Shown here: one piece after another, positions 27,017 to 36,307 of the stretch
How positions within the stretch are numbered: the stretch's first letter is position 1
How the letters are laid out: each line of letters begins with the position of its first letter
Translations under genes and position numbers: made by a program
Notes under the pieces: generated by a model
Told to the model about the DNA's origin: nothing
The model's database searches: none
Seen by the model: the letters and a program-made list of their open reading frames with translations, nothing else
Origin: Sneathiella sp. HT1-7
GTDB taxonomy: Bacteria > Pseudomonadota > Alphaproteobacteria > Sneathiellales > Sneathiellaceae
NCBI RefSeq assembly: GCF_020731145.1
Contig: NZ_JAJFZN010000001.1
Location: 1,016,292-1,080,291 of the forward strand
Direction: 5' to 3'
Length of the DNA: 64,000 bases

Positions 27017-28212
27017 TCGGCGGCCGCCAGATCTCTGCCTTCAGATTCTCTTTGGGCTTCATCCGTTGGTACATAAACAGCAATATCATTCCCGCCGCGC
27101 GATTTCGCCTCATACATCTGATTGTCCGCGATATCAACCAGTGCGGACCATGCCCCGACATTCGCGGATTGTCGATCGACGATACCAAAGCTTGCCGTCA
27201 TCATTTTGCCGTCCGGGCGCGCGCCGAGTCCGATATTCCTAAGCCGACGAATGGATTTGAGCGTCCCTTCCGCATCCGTATTGGGCAATAGAATCACAAA
27301 TTCCTCTCCCCCCCACCGGACAATCACATCTGATCCACGAGCGTTGCGGCGGATACTCGCGGCGGCGTTGGCAAGAACCCTGTCACCGGCTTCATGTCCG
27401 TAGCGGTCATTTATGGCCTTGAAGTTATCCAAATCGACGAAAACGAGAGAGAAGGGCATGTTCTGACGTTTGGATATCTTGAACTGCACATCAATGATTT
27501 CCTCGCCGCTGTTACGGCTATAGCATTGTGTCAGCGAGTCGATGGAAGCCTGATCGACCAGCAGAGATATGTACATAAGCTGGCTGATGGCAGCAAAAAT
27601 ACATAGTAGGCCTGTCACCATCAGGGTGAGCAGGATCCCAAGCCGTTGATGTGGGTCCGCATTTTCTGGCATGAGGATAAGAATAAACATCTGCACAACG
27701 AAGAAGAGGATGAGCGTGAGAACCCCTTCCTTGATCGTGAGCGGAAAGATGGCGAGACACCCAACGATTAGGAAGGGGAACAATAGATACCCTGCGGTGG
27801 CAAGGTTGGTGACTGCAAAAATGCCGGTGATATCAAGAAGGGGCTGATACATCGTTTGAAAGGTCAGCAGGATCGCAAAAAAGATGCCGAGTGCTCGATA
27901 CGCGTCCCGTAAGGTTTCCCCGCCACTTATCCCGAAGAAAAGGGAAAGAAACAGGACGGCTATCAATGCGCGTGTGATCCCAAGGGTGACATAACTTTCA
28001 ACATCGAATGTCGCAAAATCCAGCAGAAATCCAAGCGGAAAGGCAACCACACAAAGAAGGCTTAAAAACCGGACACGTGACAGGATAACTCGAGCTCTGC
28101 GTCGTTTTAGCAGGGGGGAATGGCTCTCATTGGAAAGAAGGCGATCTACTGCTTCAACGGACAGCGATTGTCTGCTGCCTCCCGAAAACACATTGTATAA
28201 GTAAACCAACAC
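27013..28212 (-). CDS. Membrane-bound diguanylate cyclase (GGDEF)
   Basis: A 399-residue protein with about six membrane segments in residues 45-215 and a C-terminal GGDEF domain. The active site reads RWGGEEFVILLPN (GGEEF, functional type), preceded by LVFVDLDNFKAINDRYGHEAGDRVL. It should make cyclic di-GMP from GTP. No RxxD inhibitory site is obvious five residues before the signature. The membrane half carries no sensory domain I can name. The start is a GTG at 28212. It overlaps the next small gene by four bases. Confidence 0.88.
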   Translation of the reverse strand: MLVYLYNVFSGGSRQSLSVEAVDRLLSNESHSPLLKRRRARVILSRVRFLSLLCVVAFPLGFLLDFATFDVESYVTLGITRALIAVLFLSLFFGISGGETLRDAYRALGIFFAILLTFQTMYQPLLDITGIFAVTNLATAGYLLFPFLIVGCLAIFPLTIKEGVLTLILFFVVQMFILILMPENADPHQRLGILLTLMVTGLLCIFAAISQLMYISLLVDQASIDSLTQCYSRNSGEEIIDVQFKISKRQNMPFSLVFVDLDNFKAINDRYGHEAGDRVLANAAASIRRNARGSDVIVRWGGEEFVILLPNTDAEGTLKSIRRLRNIGLGARPDGKMMTASFGIVDRQSANVGAWSALVDIADNQMYEAKSRGGNDIAVYVPTDEAQRESEGRDLAAAE

Positions 28213-28315
28213 TTGTTGCCCACCCCCGACGCGGCAAAAATCATCGCTCCTTCATAGCAAAAAATTGTCATGAAAGGTAATGAATTTGCGCGGTGTCGGT
28301 GGCGGGATCGGAATA

Positions 28316-29086
28316 CTAGCGAGGCCGGTTAAGGAATTTTTCCATCATCTTGTGAGGCTCTTCGCTTTCATAGGAATGAGCAAAGGCTTCAATTCCCAAC
28401 TGGATGCCGTCGCGCAGCGGATTATTTTCCCAATCGTTGCAGAGCTGCTTTTGAATGGCCATTGCGTTGCGACCACCATCAAGAATTTCTGCGATCACCT
28501 TGTCAACTTCGGCATCAAGTGCATCATCCTCGACCAGGCGCTGGACAAGTCCGGCATCGCGCGCTTCCGTCGCGCTCAAGCTCCTGCCTGTCAGAACAAG
28601 ATCGCGGGCGAGATTGAAACCAAGTATCTGCGGCAAAAGCGCGGCGTCAATTACGGACGGGATGCCGACACGTACTTCGGGCATGGCAAACTGCGCACTC
28701 TTGCAGGCGATAATCATATCGCAGGCTGCAGCAAGTTCCATACCTGCGCCAAGTGAAAAACCGTTCACACGAGCAACAACTGGCGCGTGGAAATATCGCA
28801 CCTTGTGGCAGGCGTGATGCATATTGGTGATAAATGTCCGGGCAGTATCAGGGTTCAGACCCGCCATTTCGGATATATCCGCTCCGCCGATGAAACTCTT
28901 GTTACCGGCGCCAGTCAGGATGAGAATGCCAATGTCCGTATCTTTGTCGAGGTGAGTGAGTGTCTCGTTCAACTCTCCGATCACGATAGAGTTCAGCGTG
29001 TTAAGTTTCCGCTGGTTATCGATGGTAACACGGGCGATCTTGCCTTCTGGCGTATCCTCAAGATCGGTCCTGACAAACTTCGTCAT
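28316..29086 (-). CDS. Enoyl-CoA hydratase/isomerase family protein
   Basis: A crotonase-fold protein of 256 residues. The oxyanion-hole segments are visible: GAGNKSFIGGADISEM near residue 60 and ARVNGFSLGAGMELAAACDMIIA near residue 107. The glutamate position expected in hydratases, in the AMPEVRVGIPSV segment, is present. It could hydrate crotonyl-CoA or another enoyl-CoA, which would fit the hbd and ccr genes of the window, but it is not in their operon and the substrate is not determinable. GGAGAAA precedes the ATG. Confidence 0.88.
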   Translation of the reverse strand: MTKFVRTDLEDTPEGKIARVTIDNQRKLNTLNSIVIGELNETLTHLDKDTDIGILILTGAGNKSFIGGADISEMAGLNPDTARTFITNMHHACHKVRYFHAPVVARVNGFSLGAGMELAAACDMIIACKSAQFAMPEVRVGIPSVIDAALLPQILGFNLARDLVLTGRSLSATEARDAGLVQRLVEDDALDAEVDKVIAEILDGGRNAMAIQKQLCNDWENNPLRDGIQLGIEAFAHSYESEEPHKMMEKFLNRPR

Positions 29087-29187
29087 TGTTTTCTCCGTTT
29101 TTTTTATTAGTTTAAGACTGTGGATGCGGCCTTTATTGCATTTTCACAAGAGTCAGTCTTCACATAAGTGACAATAGAGACGAAAAG

Positions 29188-30009
29188 ATGTTTATTCAGA
29201 CGAAGCCAGGCGACACAGCGACCGAGCTTGAATTTTTCCCGGCCGAAAAAGTTTTTGAAAGTGGTCCACTTGCCATTGTGCGCGAGCAAGCCGCCGAGAA
29301 ATCGCCCTTGGCGGCACGGCTTTACGCAATTGACGGCGTTACGGCGGTCACCTTGAAAGAGGAGAGTATTGTCGTTGCCAAGGCAGAGACGGCAGACTGG
29401 TCATCGCTGCGGACAGAAATTTTCGGTGCTATCGTTGCACATTTTCAAAGTGGTGATGCGACCGTCAGAGAGACTGCCGATGATGAAGCTCTGGGCGAAT
29501 TCGATGCGGAGATTATTGAACAGATTAAAGATCTGCTTTCAACGCGGATTGTACCGGCAGTGACCCAGTCGGGCGGGGATGTTTCTTTTCACAACTACAA
29601 AAATGGTAAGCTTTACCTGAAGTTTCAGGGGCCCGCCTTTTCAATGCTGACCGGCATTCAGAATATGCTCCGTCATTATATTCCGGAGATTACGGCCGTG
29701 CTGGATTATCGCGAATCATTGCCGAAGCCGGGGCTGAAAACGGCGGAAGGCCTGGCTATCCAAAATCTGCTGGAAGAGAAGGTCAATCCTTCTATTGCTG
29801 CTCATGGTGGACGGATTACTCTCGTAGATCTGCAGAAGGACCGTGCCTATGTCCGTCTTGACGGAGGTTGTCAGGGCTGCGGCATGGCGGATGTGACCTT
29901 GAAGCAGGGTGTTGCCGTGGAAATTCAGAAACTGGTGCCATCCATAGCGGAAGTGCTGGATGTGACCGATCACGCGGACGGAACCAATCCTTACTATCAG
30001 CCATCGTGA
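29188..30009 (+). CDS. Nfu/NifU-type iron-sulfur scaffold with an extra, degenerate NifU domain
   Basis: A 273-residue protein with three parts. Residues 1-95 are an Nfu N-terminal domain (starts MFIQTK, with SPLAARLYAIDGV). Residues about 103-175 align to the NifU C-terminal domain (IKDLLSTRIVPAVTQSGGDVSF, ending LRHYIPEITAV), but where the CxxC cluster ligands should be the sequence reads KFQGPAFSMLTG, so the cysteines are absent and the loop is shortened. Residues about 185-273 form a second NifU domain with the intact CQGCGMADVTLKQG and the end DVTDHADGTNPYYQP. The usual alphaproteobacterial Nfu is about 185 residues with a single CxxC domain. It likely delivers Fe-S clusters. Confidence 0.87.
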   Translation: MFIQTKPGDTATELEFFPAEKVFESGPLAIVREQAAEKSPLAARLYAIDGVTAVTLKEESIVVAKAETADWSSLRTEIFGAIVAHFQSGDATVRETADDEALGEFDAEIIEQIKDLLSTRIVPAVTQSGGDVSFHNYKNGKLYLKFQGPAFSMLTGIQNMLRHYIPEITAVLDYRESLPKPGLKTAEGLAIQNLLEEKVNPSIAAHGGRITLVDLQKDRAYVRLDGGCQGCGMADVTLKQGVAVEIQKLVPSIAEVLDVTDHADGTNPYYQPS

Positions 30010-30015
30010 TAGGTT

Positions 30016-31821
30016 TTAGTCATTCATTCGGTAGATAGTCACGGGATCATGTCGGCCTTTTAGCAGGGTGTCGCCAATTTTTTCCGCGTGGGCGTTATGG
30101 CTGGCGTTAAAAGTGGCGCCCGTCATCAGGGTAAGCACTTCATCCGTTTGATCCGACGACAATGTCTTGCCATATTGCTCCATGCGCTGAGCGATATTTA
30201 CCGTATCACCGACGACTGTATAATTGAGCCGTCCGGCGGAGCCAATATTGCCAACAACCAGCGGCCCGGTATGAATGCCAATACGCATATAAACCTTGTC
30301 GAGGCCGGTGTTTTGCCTTTTTTCATTGTCTGCCATTATGGCAGTTTTTATGGCTTGTGCCGCACGGCAGGCGCGTGCTGCGTGATCTTCCTGCCGTTCG
30401 GGGGCGCCCCAAAAGGCCATCACTGCATCGCCGATGAATTTATCAACAGTGCCGCCCTCCGCCTCAATGCAGGCGGTAACAAGTTCGAAATGATGATTTA
30501 AGAATTCCGCAACCTCGTCTGTATCCATGTTTTCAGCCTGTGGCGTGAAGCCAGCAATATCTGTAAACATAACGGTCACGACGCGTTGTTCTGACCGCGC
30601 CTCTCCACTCTCCATAAGCTTCCGGACGAGAGACTTTGGAACATAGGTCTCGAACCAGGATAGACCACGGAGCATGCTGTTGTAGGCGTTATTCGCTTCA
30701 TTCACTTCGGTAAAGCGGCTTTGGGGAAGGGCTTTGACGGCATTGAAATCAAGCTTGGAGATTTGCCGTGACGCTTCAGAGAGCGCAAGGACGGGGCGCG
30801 AGATCTTTCGTCCAATAACAATAGCAACCACCGTACTCAAGAACATAACGCCGAGCCCAGCTAGCCCTGCCATAAGTAATCGACGCAATTCCGCGGAAAC
30901 TTCGTCGTTAAGGAGCCAATACCCAACAGTAAAGGGCTTGTCAGCATATCCCGTAATTTCTTTGTAAAAATAGATGTAGCCCTGTCCACCCACCTCAAGA
31001 TAATGGCTGTTAAAGGCAGTTTGATTGCCCATCAGCTTCAATTTTTCTGCCTTTTCGGACCAAATGGCTTTTAACACCGGATCATCAATTTCTTCCAGCG
31101 TTGGAACGGCATCCTTAATATCAAGGACCGTTGAGGTGTGATCGGCACCTTGTTCCATCATTACGCGATCGTTGCCATAGAGTATGAACCGTTTGCTGTT
31201 GTCCAAAGTCGGCGCAGCATTCATCCGGGTGTTCACTGAAGACACTGTAATTGTCGCAATCAGTGCGCCGACAAATTTTCCGTCCTTAAAAACGGGCTCT
31301 CTGAAGTTTAGGACTGTTTGTCGGAGCGTCGGGACATAAACAAGTGGCCCCCAACTGCCTTTTTCATGAGTTGAGAGATCGGCGATGCTCTGTTTTGCAA
31401 CGGGATCGCTGCTTTCATCAAACCTCAGGATTTCCTTACTTTGCCGGTGAGAGGCTGTGACCTGCAAATCAGGCGCCACAAAGGTTAGGGTGTTAATTTG
31501 CGGGGTGCCTGCAATGGCACCCAGCAAAAAATTAGCCAACTGTTCACGATTGTTAATGTCGATCCTGCCCGCGTTGATCAATTCTGCGATATAGACGGCC
31601 TCGTACGCGGCCGGATTCAGAAGTTCAATGAAATCATTTTGCGCAGCGGACATTGCGGCCGTCGCCTTATCAATCAGAAGATCCCTTGTATTGGTTAAGC
31701 CTGAGACCAGACTGATACCGAGGACGATGACAACGGTTATGACAACCAAAGTGCCGAAACTAAATGCCAAGACGGTTGCAATTGGCAGGGATTTGATTGA
31801 TCTTTTCGGCGGGTTGGTAAT
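30016..31821 (-). CDS. Membrane adenylate/guanylate cyclase with extracytoplasmic sensor and HAMP
   Basis: A class III nucleotide cyclase of about 601 residues: TM1, a large periplasmic Cache-like sensor domain (about residues 45-320), TM2 (GLAGLGVMFLSTVVAIVIG), HAMP, then the catalytic domain with MFTDIAGFT, VDKFIGDAVMAFWGAP, RIGIHTGPLVVGNIGS and LNYTVVGDTVNIAQRMEQ. Metal and transition-state residues look intact. The start is odd: no ATG or GTG fits. An ATT at 31821 follows AGGAG (31833-31829) by seven bases and would give MTNPPKRSIKSLP before TM1, the natural N-terminus. A TTG at 31878 is the only standard alternative and lacks a ribosome-binding site. Confidence 0.85.
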   Translation of the reverse strand: MTNPPKRSIKSLPIATVLAFSFGTLVVITVVIVLGISLVSGLTNTRDLLIDKATAAMSAAQNDFIELLNPAAYEAVYIAELINAGRIDINNREQLANFLLGAIAGTPQINTLTFVAPDLQVTASHRQSKEILRFDESSDPVAKQSIADLSTHEKGSWGPLVYVPTLRQTVLNFREPVFKDGKFVGALIATITVSSVNTRMNAAPTLDNSKRFILYGNDRVMMEQGADHTSTVLDIKDAVPTLEEIDDPVLKAIWSEKAEKLKLMGNQTAFNSHYLEVGGQGYIYFYKEITGYADKPFTVGYWLLNDEVSAELRRLLMAGLAGLGVMFLSTVVAIVIGRKISRPVLALSEASRQISKLDFNAVKALPQSRFTEVNEANNAYNSMLRGLSWFETYVPKSLVRKLMESGEARSEQRVVTVMFTDIAGFTPQAENMDTDEVAEFLNHHFELVTACIEAEGGTVDKFIGDAVMAFWGAPERQEDHAARACRAAQAIKTAIMADNEKRQNTGLDKVYMRIGIHTGPLVVGNIGSAGRLNYTVVGDTVNIAQRMEQYGKTLSSDQTDEVLTLMTGATFNASHNAHAEKIGDTLLKGRHDPVTIYRMND

Positions 31822-31934
31822 AGCGTTTCTCCTGATTTTACGGCTGCCTCCGATAGCATGAAGCAGGAAAATGATCAAAGATTAACGCTATATGGGTTTG
31901 TAGACAAAGCTGTGCAAGAGGGTATACTCCTCGC

Positions 31935-32522
31935 ATGAATCTGGTTGTCGCGTTTGAAGCAATATTGGTTGTATGTTGCCTGATTTCACTAAATCTGGCG
32001 CGACAGGCTTTTTTTCCAGCAAATCTTTTCTGGGCATTCGGTGCGGTTTGCATCGGCATAACAGCGGCACTTGGCGGGCTTAAATTTGCTGGTTTTGAAG
32101 CGGTCGAAACATATCACCTAACCGCAAAATATTTCGCGGGCTCAATCGGCATGGCTGCATTTGCGCTCGGAGCGGTGGCGGGGCTTTTCGCCGATTTTTT
32201 CATCCGGTTCCATTGGTGGATATTACTGATACTCCTTGTTATTCTGTGCGGAGCGCTATTGCTGGGGCAATGGCGATTTTCACCGACCGTCCAGATGGCG
32301 CTCGTCGGCATTATTTTTCTGGTCGGCCTTGTCAGGCTTCTCTCCTCCGGCGTGCTGGCAATGTATCTTATTCTTGGCGTTGTCTGCTTTATCTTGTCGG
32401 ACGTTGCCGTTAAATGGCTGGCGCTGAATACCGGTATGGATCCGCTGAACATTTATCACGTCTTGATCTCGCTCGCGGTGGTGTCCTTCGGGCTTTCGGC
32501 ATCGCGTGATAATTGGGAATAA
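31935..32522 (+). CDS. Polytopic membrane protein of unknown function
   Basis: A 195-residue protein with six to seven hydrophobic segments and very short loops. No family motif is recognised; it is not a known transporter or sensor by eye. It is divergent from the cyclase gene with a short intergenic region. A TTATATTG stretch and DUF4170 gene follow. Confidence 0.65.
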   Translation: MNLVVAFEAILVVCCLISLNLARQAFFPANLFWAFGAVCIGITAALGGLKFAGFEAVETYHLTAKYFAGSIGMAAFALGAVAGLFADFFIRFHWWILLILLVILCGALLLGQWRFSPTVQMALVGIIFLVGLVRLLSSGVLAMYLILGVVCFILSDVAVKWLALNTGMDPLNIYHVLISLAVVSFGLSASRDNWE

Positions 32523-32625
32523 CATTTTTCTTATATTGTACCGCAATTTATTGTTTCTTTAGGCAATCTTGCTATAACCGGGCCGTATTTATGAAACGCA
32601 GCCGGTATTTTGAAAAAGGATTGTT

Positions 32626-32841
32626 ATGTCAGAGGCGAACTCAAAGGTAGCGAAGGGCCTGTTTGTTGTCTTCGGTGGTAAGGTAACAGATACTCGGAGT
32701 AAGGACTTTGTCGATCCAGGCGATATGGATGTACGAGGGTTTTTCGACAGTTATGACGACGCGATGGCCGCTTGGCGGGCCGCCAGCCAGATGAAGGTTG
32801 ATGATGCTTTTACGAAGTACGTGATTGTCAAACTCTGGTAG
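32626..32841 (+). CDS. DUF4170 family small protein
   Basis: A 71-residue soluble protein matching DUF4170, a short conserved family of alphaproteobacteria: KGLFVVFGGKVTD near the start, RGFFDSYDDAMAAWRAAS in the middle and KYVIVKLW at the C-terminus. The pattern resembles small regulators of unknown function. GGA lies upstream of the ATG at the usual distance. The role is not known. Confidence 0.82.
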   Translation: MSEANSKVAKGLFVVFGGKVTDTRSKDFVDPGDMDVRGFFDSYDDAMAAWRAASQMKVDDAFTKYVIVKLW

Positions 32842-32963
32842 AAAACACGCCTCTTTTCCACTTGGCGGAAAAGTTCTATTGTGACCCGTTGTGATTTTGC
32901 ACATCGGTTCGACATCGCGTAGTATCGCTGTTTCCCAATCATAAATCAAAAAGAGGGTTTTCC

Positions 32964-34553
32964 GTGCGTAATTTCTATAAAGCTGGCCGCTCCGTAACCT
33001 ATGGTTTGACAGGCGCTGTTGCTACGTCCAATACGCAAGCCTCTCAGGCGGCACTGAGCATTCTGAAGTCGGGCGGGAACGCGATGGATGCTGCAATTGC
33101 GGCCTGTGCTATTCAATGTGTCGTCGATCCAATGCAGACCGGTATTGGCGGGGACTGTTTCGCCCTTGTCGCGATGGGCGGCGGTGGTGAGATTGAGGGT
33201 CTAAATGGCTCCGGTAAGGCGCCGATGGCTTTGACGGCTGATTACCTTCTGTCCAATGGCATGGATAAAATGGATCCAACAAATATCCATTCGGTCACAA
33301 TTCCCGGTGCGATTGACGCCTGGACCAGATTGCATGAAAAATACGGCACTATGGATTTTGCCGATATTCTGCCGCCAGCTATTGATTATGCGGAAAATGG
33401 TTTTGTGGTCACGCAACGCACTTCTGTTGATTGGGAAGGCGCGGTTGGAAAGCTTCTGAAAAACAAGGCGGCCAGCGATATCTTCCTGAAAAATGGAAAA
33501 CCACCAGCGGCCGGTACAGTCTGGCGCTTGCCAAAATTGGCAGCGACTTTGAAAGCAATTGCGAAACAGGGGCGGTCGGCATTTTATGAGGGTGATCTTG
33601 CTGAGCAGATGGCGGAAAGTCTTAAAGCGGCGGGTGGCCTGCATGAGGCGGATGATTTCGCCGCGACCAGTGCCGATTTCGTAACGCCCATCCATTCCGA
33701 GTATCAGGGGCACCGCATACATCAGATTCCTCCGAGTGGACAAGGCATCACAGCACTTATCATGCTCAATATCCTGAAGCGGTTCGATCTTGATGGGCTC
33801 GATCCAAATGGCGCAAAGCGGCTGCATCTGGAGGCGGAAGCAGCTCGGCTCGCCTATCTCGCCCGCAACAAATACATTGCGGACCCAACAAAAGCTGATG
33901 TTCCGACCGAAATGTTGCTTTCAGATGAGTTCGCGGAACATCTTTGCGGTTATATCGAAGTTGGAAAAGCCGGCGACCCTACAGGCGCTGACGCGCTTGA
34001 GCGACATCGTGATACAGTCTATCTGAGTGTTGTTGATAAAGATCGGAATGCGGTCTCCTTTATCAATTCCCTCTTTCAGGATTTTGGATCAGGCATTGCT
34101 TGTCCTCAGACCGGCGTCATTTTCCAAAACAGGGGTTTTGGCTTTGTCGTTGAGCCGGATCATCCAAATTGTGTTGCTCCTGGCAAGCGGCCCATGCATA
34201 CGATTATTCCTGGCATGGTCACGAAAAATGGAAAAGCGGCTATTAGCTATGGCGTGATGGGCGGCGGCTATCAACCGGTCGGTCATGCTCATGTTCTCAC
34301 AAATATCTGGAACTACGGCATGGATGTGCAGGAGGCCATTGATAGTCCGCGCGCGTTCTATAACGCTGGCACCCTTGAGGTGGAAGAAGGTATTCCTGAT
34401 AACGTTCGTGCTGAGCTAACCGCTATGGGATATCAGCTTATGGACACAGCGATGCCCCTTGGCGGCGGGCAAATGATTGCTATTGATCCGGATACCGGGG
34501 TTCTCTCTGGCGGCTCTGAATCTCGAAAAGACGGCTGTGCAATCGCCTATTAA
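32964..34553 (+). CDS. ggt: Gamma-glutamyltransferase family Ntn hydrolase
   Basis: A 529-residue Ntn hydrolase of the GGT family that self-cleaves before a threonine nucleophile. The expected cleavage region is HRDTVYLSVVDKDRNAVS (nucleophile threonine in DTVYLS), followed by DFGSGIACPQTG and the C-terminal motif MGGGYQPVGHAHVLTN. The N-terminal half carries SGGNAMDAAIAA and GIGGDCFALV. No clear signal peptide is present, so it may be cytoplasmic like YwrD or the related cephalosporin/glutaryl acylases; the exact substrate is unclear. The start is GTG at 32964, six bases after AGAGGG. Confidence 0.88.
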   Translation: MRNFYKAGRSVTYGLTGAVATSNTQASQAALSILKSGGNAMDAAIAACAIQCVVDPMQTGIGGDCFALVAMGGGGEIEGLNGSGKAPMALTADYLLSNGMDKMDPTNIHSVTIPGAIDAWTRLHEKYGTMDFADILPPAIDYAENGFVVTQRTSVDWEGAVGKLLKNKAASDIFLKNGKPPAAGTVWRLPKLAATLKAIAKQGRSAFYEGDLAEQMAESLKAAGGLHEADDFAATSADFVTPIHSEYQGHRIHQIPPSGQGITALIMLNILKRFDLDGLDPNGAKRLHLEAEAARLAYLARNKYIADPTKADVPTEMLLSDEFAEHLCGYIEVGKAGDPTGADALERHRDTVYLSVVDKDRNAVSFINSLFQDFGSGIACPQTGVIFQNRGFGFVVEPDHPNCVAPGKRPMHTIIPGMVTKNGKAAISYGVMGGGYQPVGHAHVLTNIWNYGMDVQEAIDSPRAFYNAGTLEVEEGIPDNVRAELTAMGYQLMDTAMPLGGGQMIAIDPDTGVLSGGSESRKDGCAIAY

Positions 34554-34623
34554 GGGACTTCATTAAGGTGTGATACGTTCCGCAGGCGTCATTTTGTAGG
34601 GCATTATTGCGCTTTTGGATGGA

Positions 34624-35067
34624 TTACGACCCTTCCCGGGCGGCAATCAGGTTCTTCTTGACTTGGCCTAGTAATGCCAGCAGCTTTTCATTATCTTCTT
34701 CCGAGATGCCTGAAAGGGCTTGGGCGCGGACGCCATCCGCGACCTGCTCAAGTTCGGTTAAGACTGGATAAGCAGTCTTGGCAATGAATATCCGGAAAAC
34801 CCGCCTGTCATTGGGATCTTTTTCACGGCGGATAAACCCTCGTTCCTCCAGCCGGTCAAGAAGACGGCCAATGGTCGATTTGTCGAGTTCGAGATAATCG
34901 GCAAGTTCGGTCTGGGTAATCCCGTCGCGGCGGTCAAGCACACCAAGCGCAAGCCATTTGGCTCGGGTAAGGTTATAGGGCTCGACCCGCCGGTCAATAT
35001 GGGTTCTGAGCAGATGCGCCACTTCATGAACCAGCGTGCCGAGCGTATTATCTGTTTTGCTCAACAT
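34624..35067 (-). CDS. MarR family transcriptional regulator
   Basis: A 147-residue winged-helix regulator. The MarR core is clear: RAKWLALGVLDRRDGITQTELADYLELDKSTIGRLLD (helix-turn-helix) and RLEERGFIRREKDPNDRRVFRIF (wing with the DxRxR motif). It is likely a dimeric repressor of a nearby gene set; ggt on the opposite strand is convergent, so the target is not obvious. Confidence 0.88.
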   Translation of the reverse strand: MLSKTDNTLGTLVHEVAHLLRTHIDRRVEPYNLTRAKWLALGVLDRRDGITQTELADYLELDKSTIGRLLDRLEERGFIRREKDPNDRRVFRIFIAKTAYPVLTELEQVADGVRAQALSGISEEDNEKLLALLGQVKKNLIAAREGS

Positions 35068-35110
35068 ACCAATAGACCATAGTTGCCATGGCTATAGTTG
35101 GCAAGGCGAC

Positions 35111-35141
35111 AAAAAAGGCCGCATATATGATGCGGCCTTTC
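35111..35141 (-). terminator. Terminator of the aldolase gene
   Basis: AAAGGCCGCAT (35114-35124) pairs with ATGCGGCCTTT (35130-35140) around a five-base loop. On the minus strand it is followed by a T-run (35116-35111). It lies just past the fba stop codon. Confidence 0.88.
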
Positions 35142-35153
35142 TGTCAGGTGAGA

Positions 35154-36236
35154 TTAAGCCTCAGCGATGGAATTACCCGTGGCGCCAAGTTCATGACAGG
35201 CTTGCTGGACACGCTCTGCCATTGATTTTTCACATTCCCTCAGCCATGCACGCGGATCATATTGCTTTTTGAAGGGCGTACCGTCTTCTGGATCGATCTG
35301 GTATTTGAACGCCTTGGGGTTCGCCTCGACATAGGCTCCGATCGGCTTGGAGAAGGTAAACTGGGTATCCGTGTCGACATTCATCTTGAACACACCATAG
35401 CTGACAGCCTCGGCGATCTCCTCCGGGCTGGAACCCGATCCGCCGTGGAAGACAAAATCAAGCGGCTTGTCCTTTGTGTCGTAAATGCCCTGCACATGAT
35501 TTTGTGACGCTTGCAGGATTTCCGGGCGAAGCTGGACATTCCCCGGTTTGTAAACACCATGAACATTGCCAAAGGCTGCTGCGACAGAAAAATGCCCGAT
35601 TGGAGAGAGGCGTTCATAGGCTTGCAGCACTTCTTCGGGTTGGGTGTAGAGTTTGCTGTTATCCATGACATCAACATCGCTGCCAACACCGTCCTCTTCA
35701 CCGCCCGTAACACCGAGTTCAATTTCGAGGCTCATGTCAATTTTTGCAAGGCGTGTCAGGATACGCTCACATTCTGCAAGGTTCTCCTCAATCGGCTCTT
35801 CGGAGAGGTCAAGCATATGGGAACTGAACAGCGGTTTGCCAGTCGCGTTAAACTCATCCTCACTAGCGTCAATCATGCTCTCAACCCAGGGGATAAGCCC
35901 CTTGTTTGCATGGTCGGTATGTAGAACTACGCAGATGCCATAGGCTTTGGCGACCGTGTGTGCGTGGCGGGCGGCGGAGACGGCGCCAATAACCCGCGCC
36001 TCGTCAACATCCTTGATGCCCTTGCCGGCGAAGAATTGTGCGCCGCCATTGGAAAGCTGAATGATAATGTCGGACTTGCTCAGCATTGCGCCTTCCAGTG
36101 CAGCATTGAGGGTATTGGTGCTGGTGACATTGATTGCGGGCAGGGCAAACCCCTGCGCCTTGCAGTTTTTGACAAGGGCCAGATAGTCGGCACCTGTCAC
36201 AACACCCGGTTTCAGTTTCTTGATTTCGTCTTGCAC
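35154..36236 (-). CDS. fba: Class II fructose-bisphosphate aldolase
   Basis: A zinc-dependent aldolase of 360 residues (fructose 1,6-bisphosphate to glyceraldehyde 3-phosphate and dihydroxyacetone phosphate). Zinc histidine in VVLHTDHANKG near residue 110, GNVHGVYKPGN with another zinc histidine, and FHGGSGSSPEE close to the C-terminus with the third. The length and motifs match the E. coli FbaA-like class IIA group. GAGGAA precedes a GTG start at 36236. Confidence 0.93.
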   Translation of the reverse strand: MQDEIKKLKPGVVTGADYLALVKNCKAQGFALPAINVTSTNTLNAALEGAMLSKSDIIIQLSNGGAQFFAGKGIKDVDEARVIGAVSAARHAHTVAKAYGICVVLHTDHANKGLIPWVESMIDASEDEFNATGKPLFSSHMLDLSEEPIEENLAECERILTRLAKIDMSLEIELGVTGGEEDGVGSDVDVMDNSKLYTQPEEVLQAYERLSPIGHFSVAAAFGNVHGVYKPGNVQLRPEILQASQNHVQGIYDTKDKPLDFVFHGGSGSSPEEIAEAVSYGVFKMNVDTDTQFTFSKPIGAYVEANPKAFKYQIDPEDGTPFKKQYDPRAWLRECEKSMAERVQQACHELGATGNSIAEA

Positions 36237-36307
36237 GGTCTAATTCCTCTTAAATGACTGTTTTCTTGTCCTGCGCGAAAAGATAGGAGACAAATATTTA
36301 AAATTCT

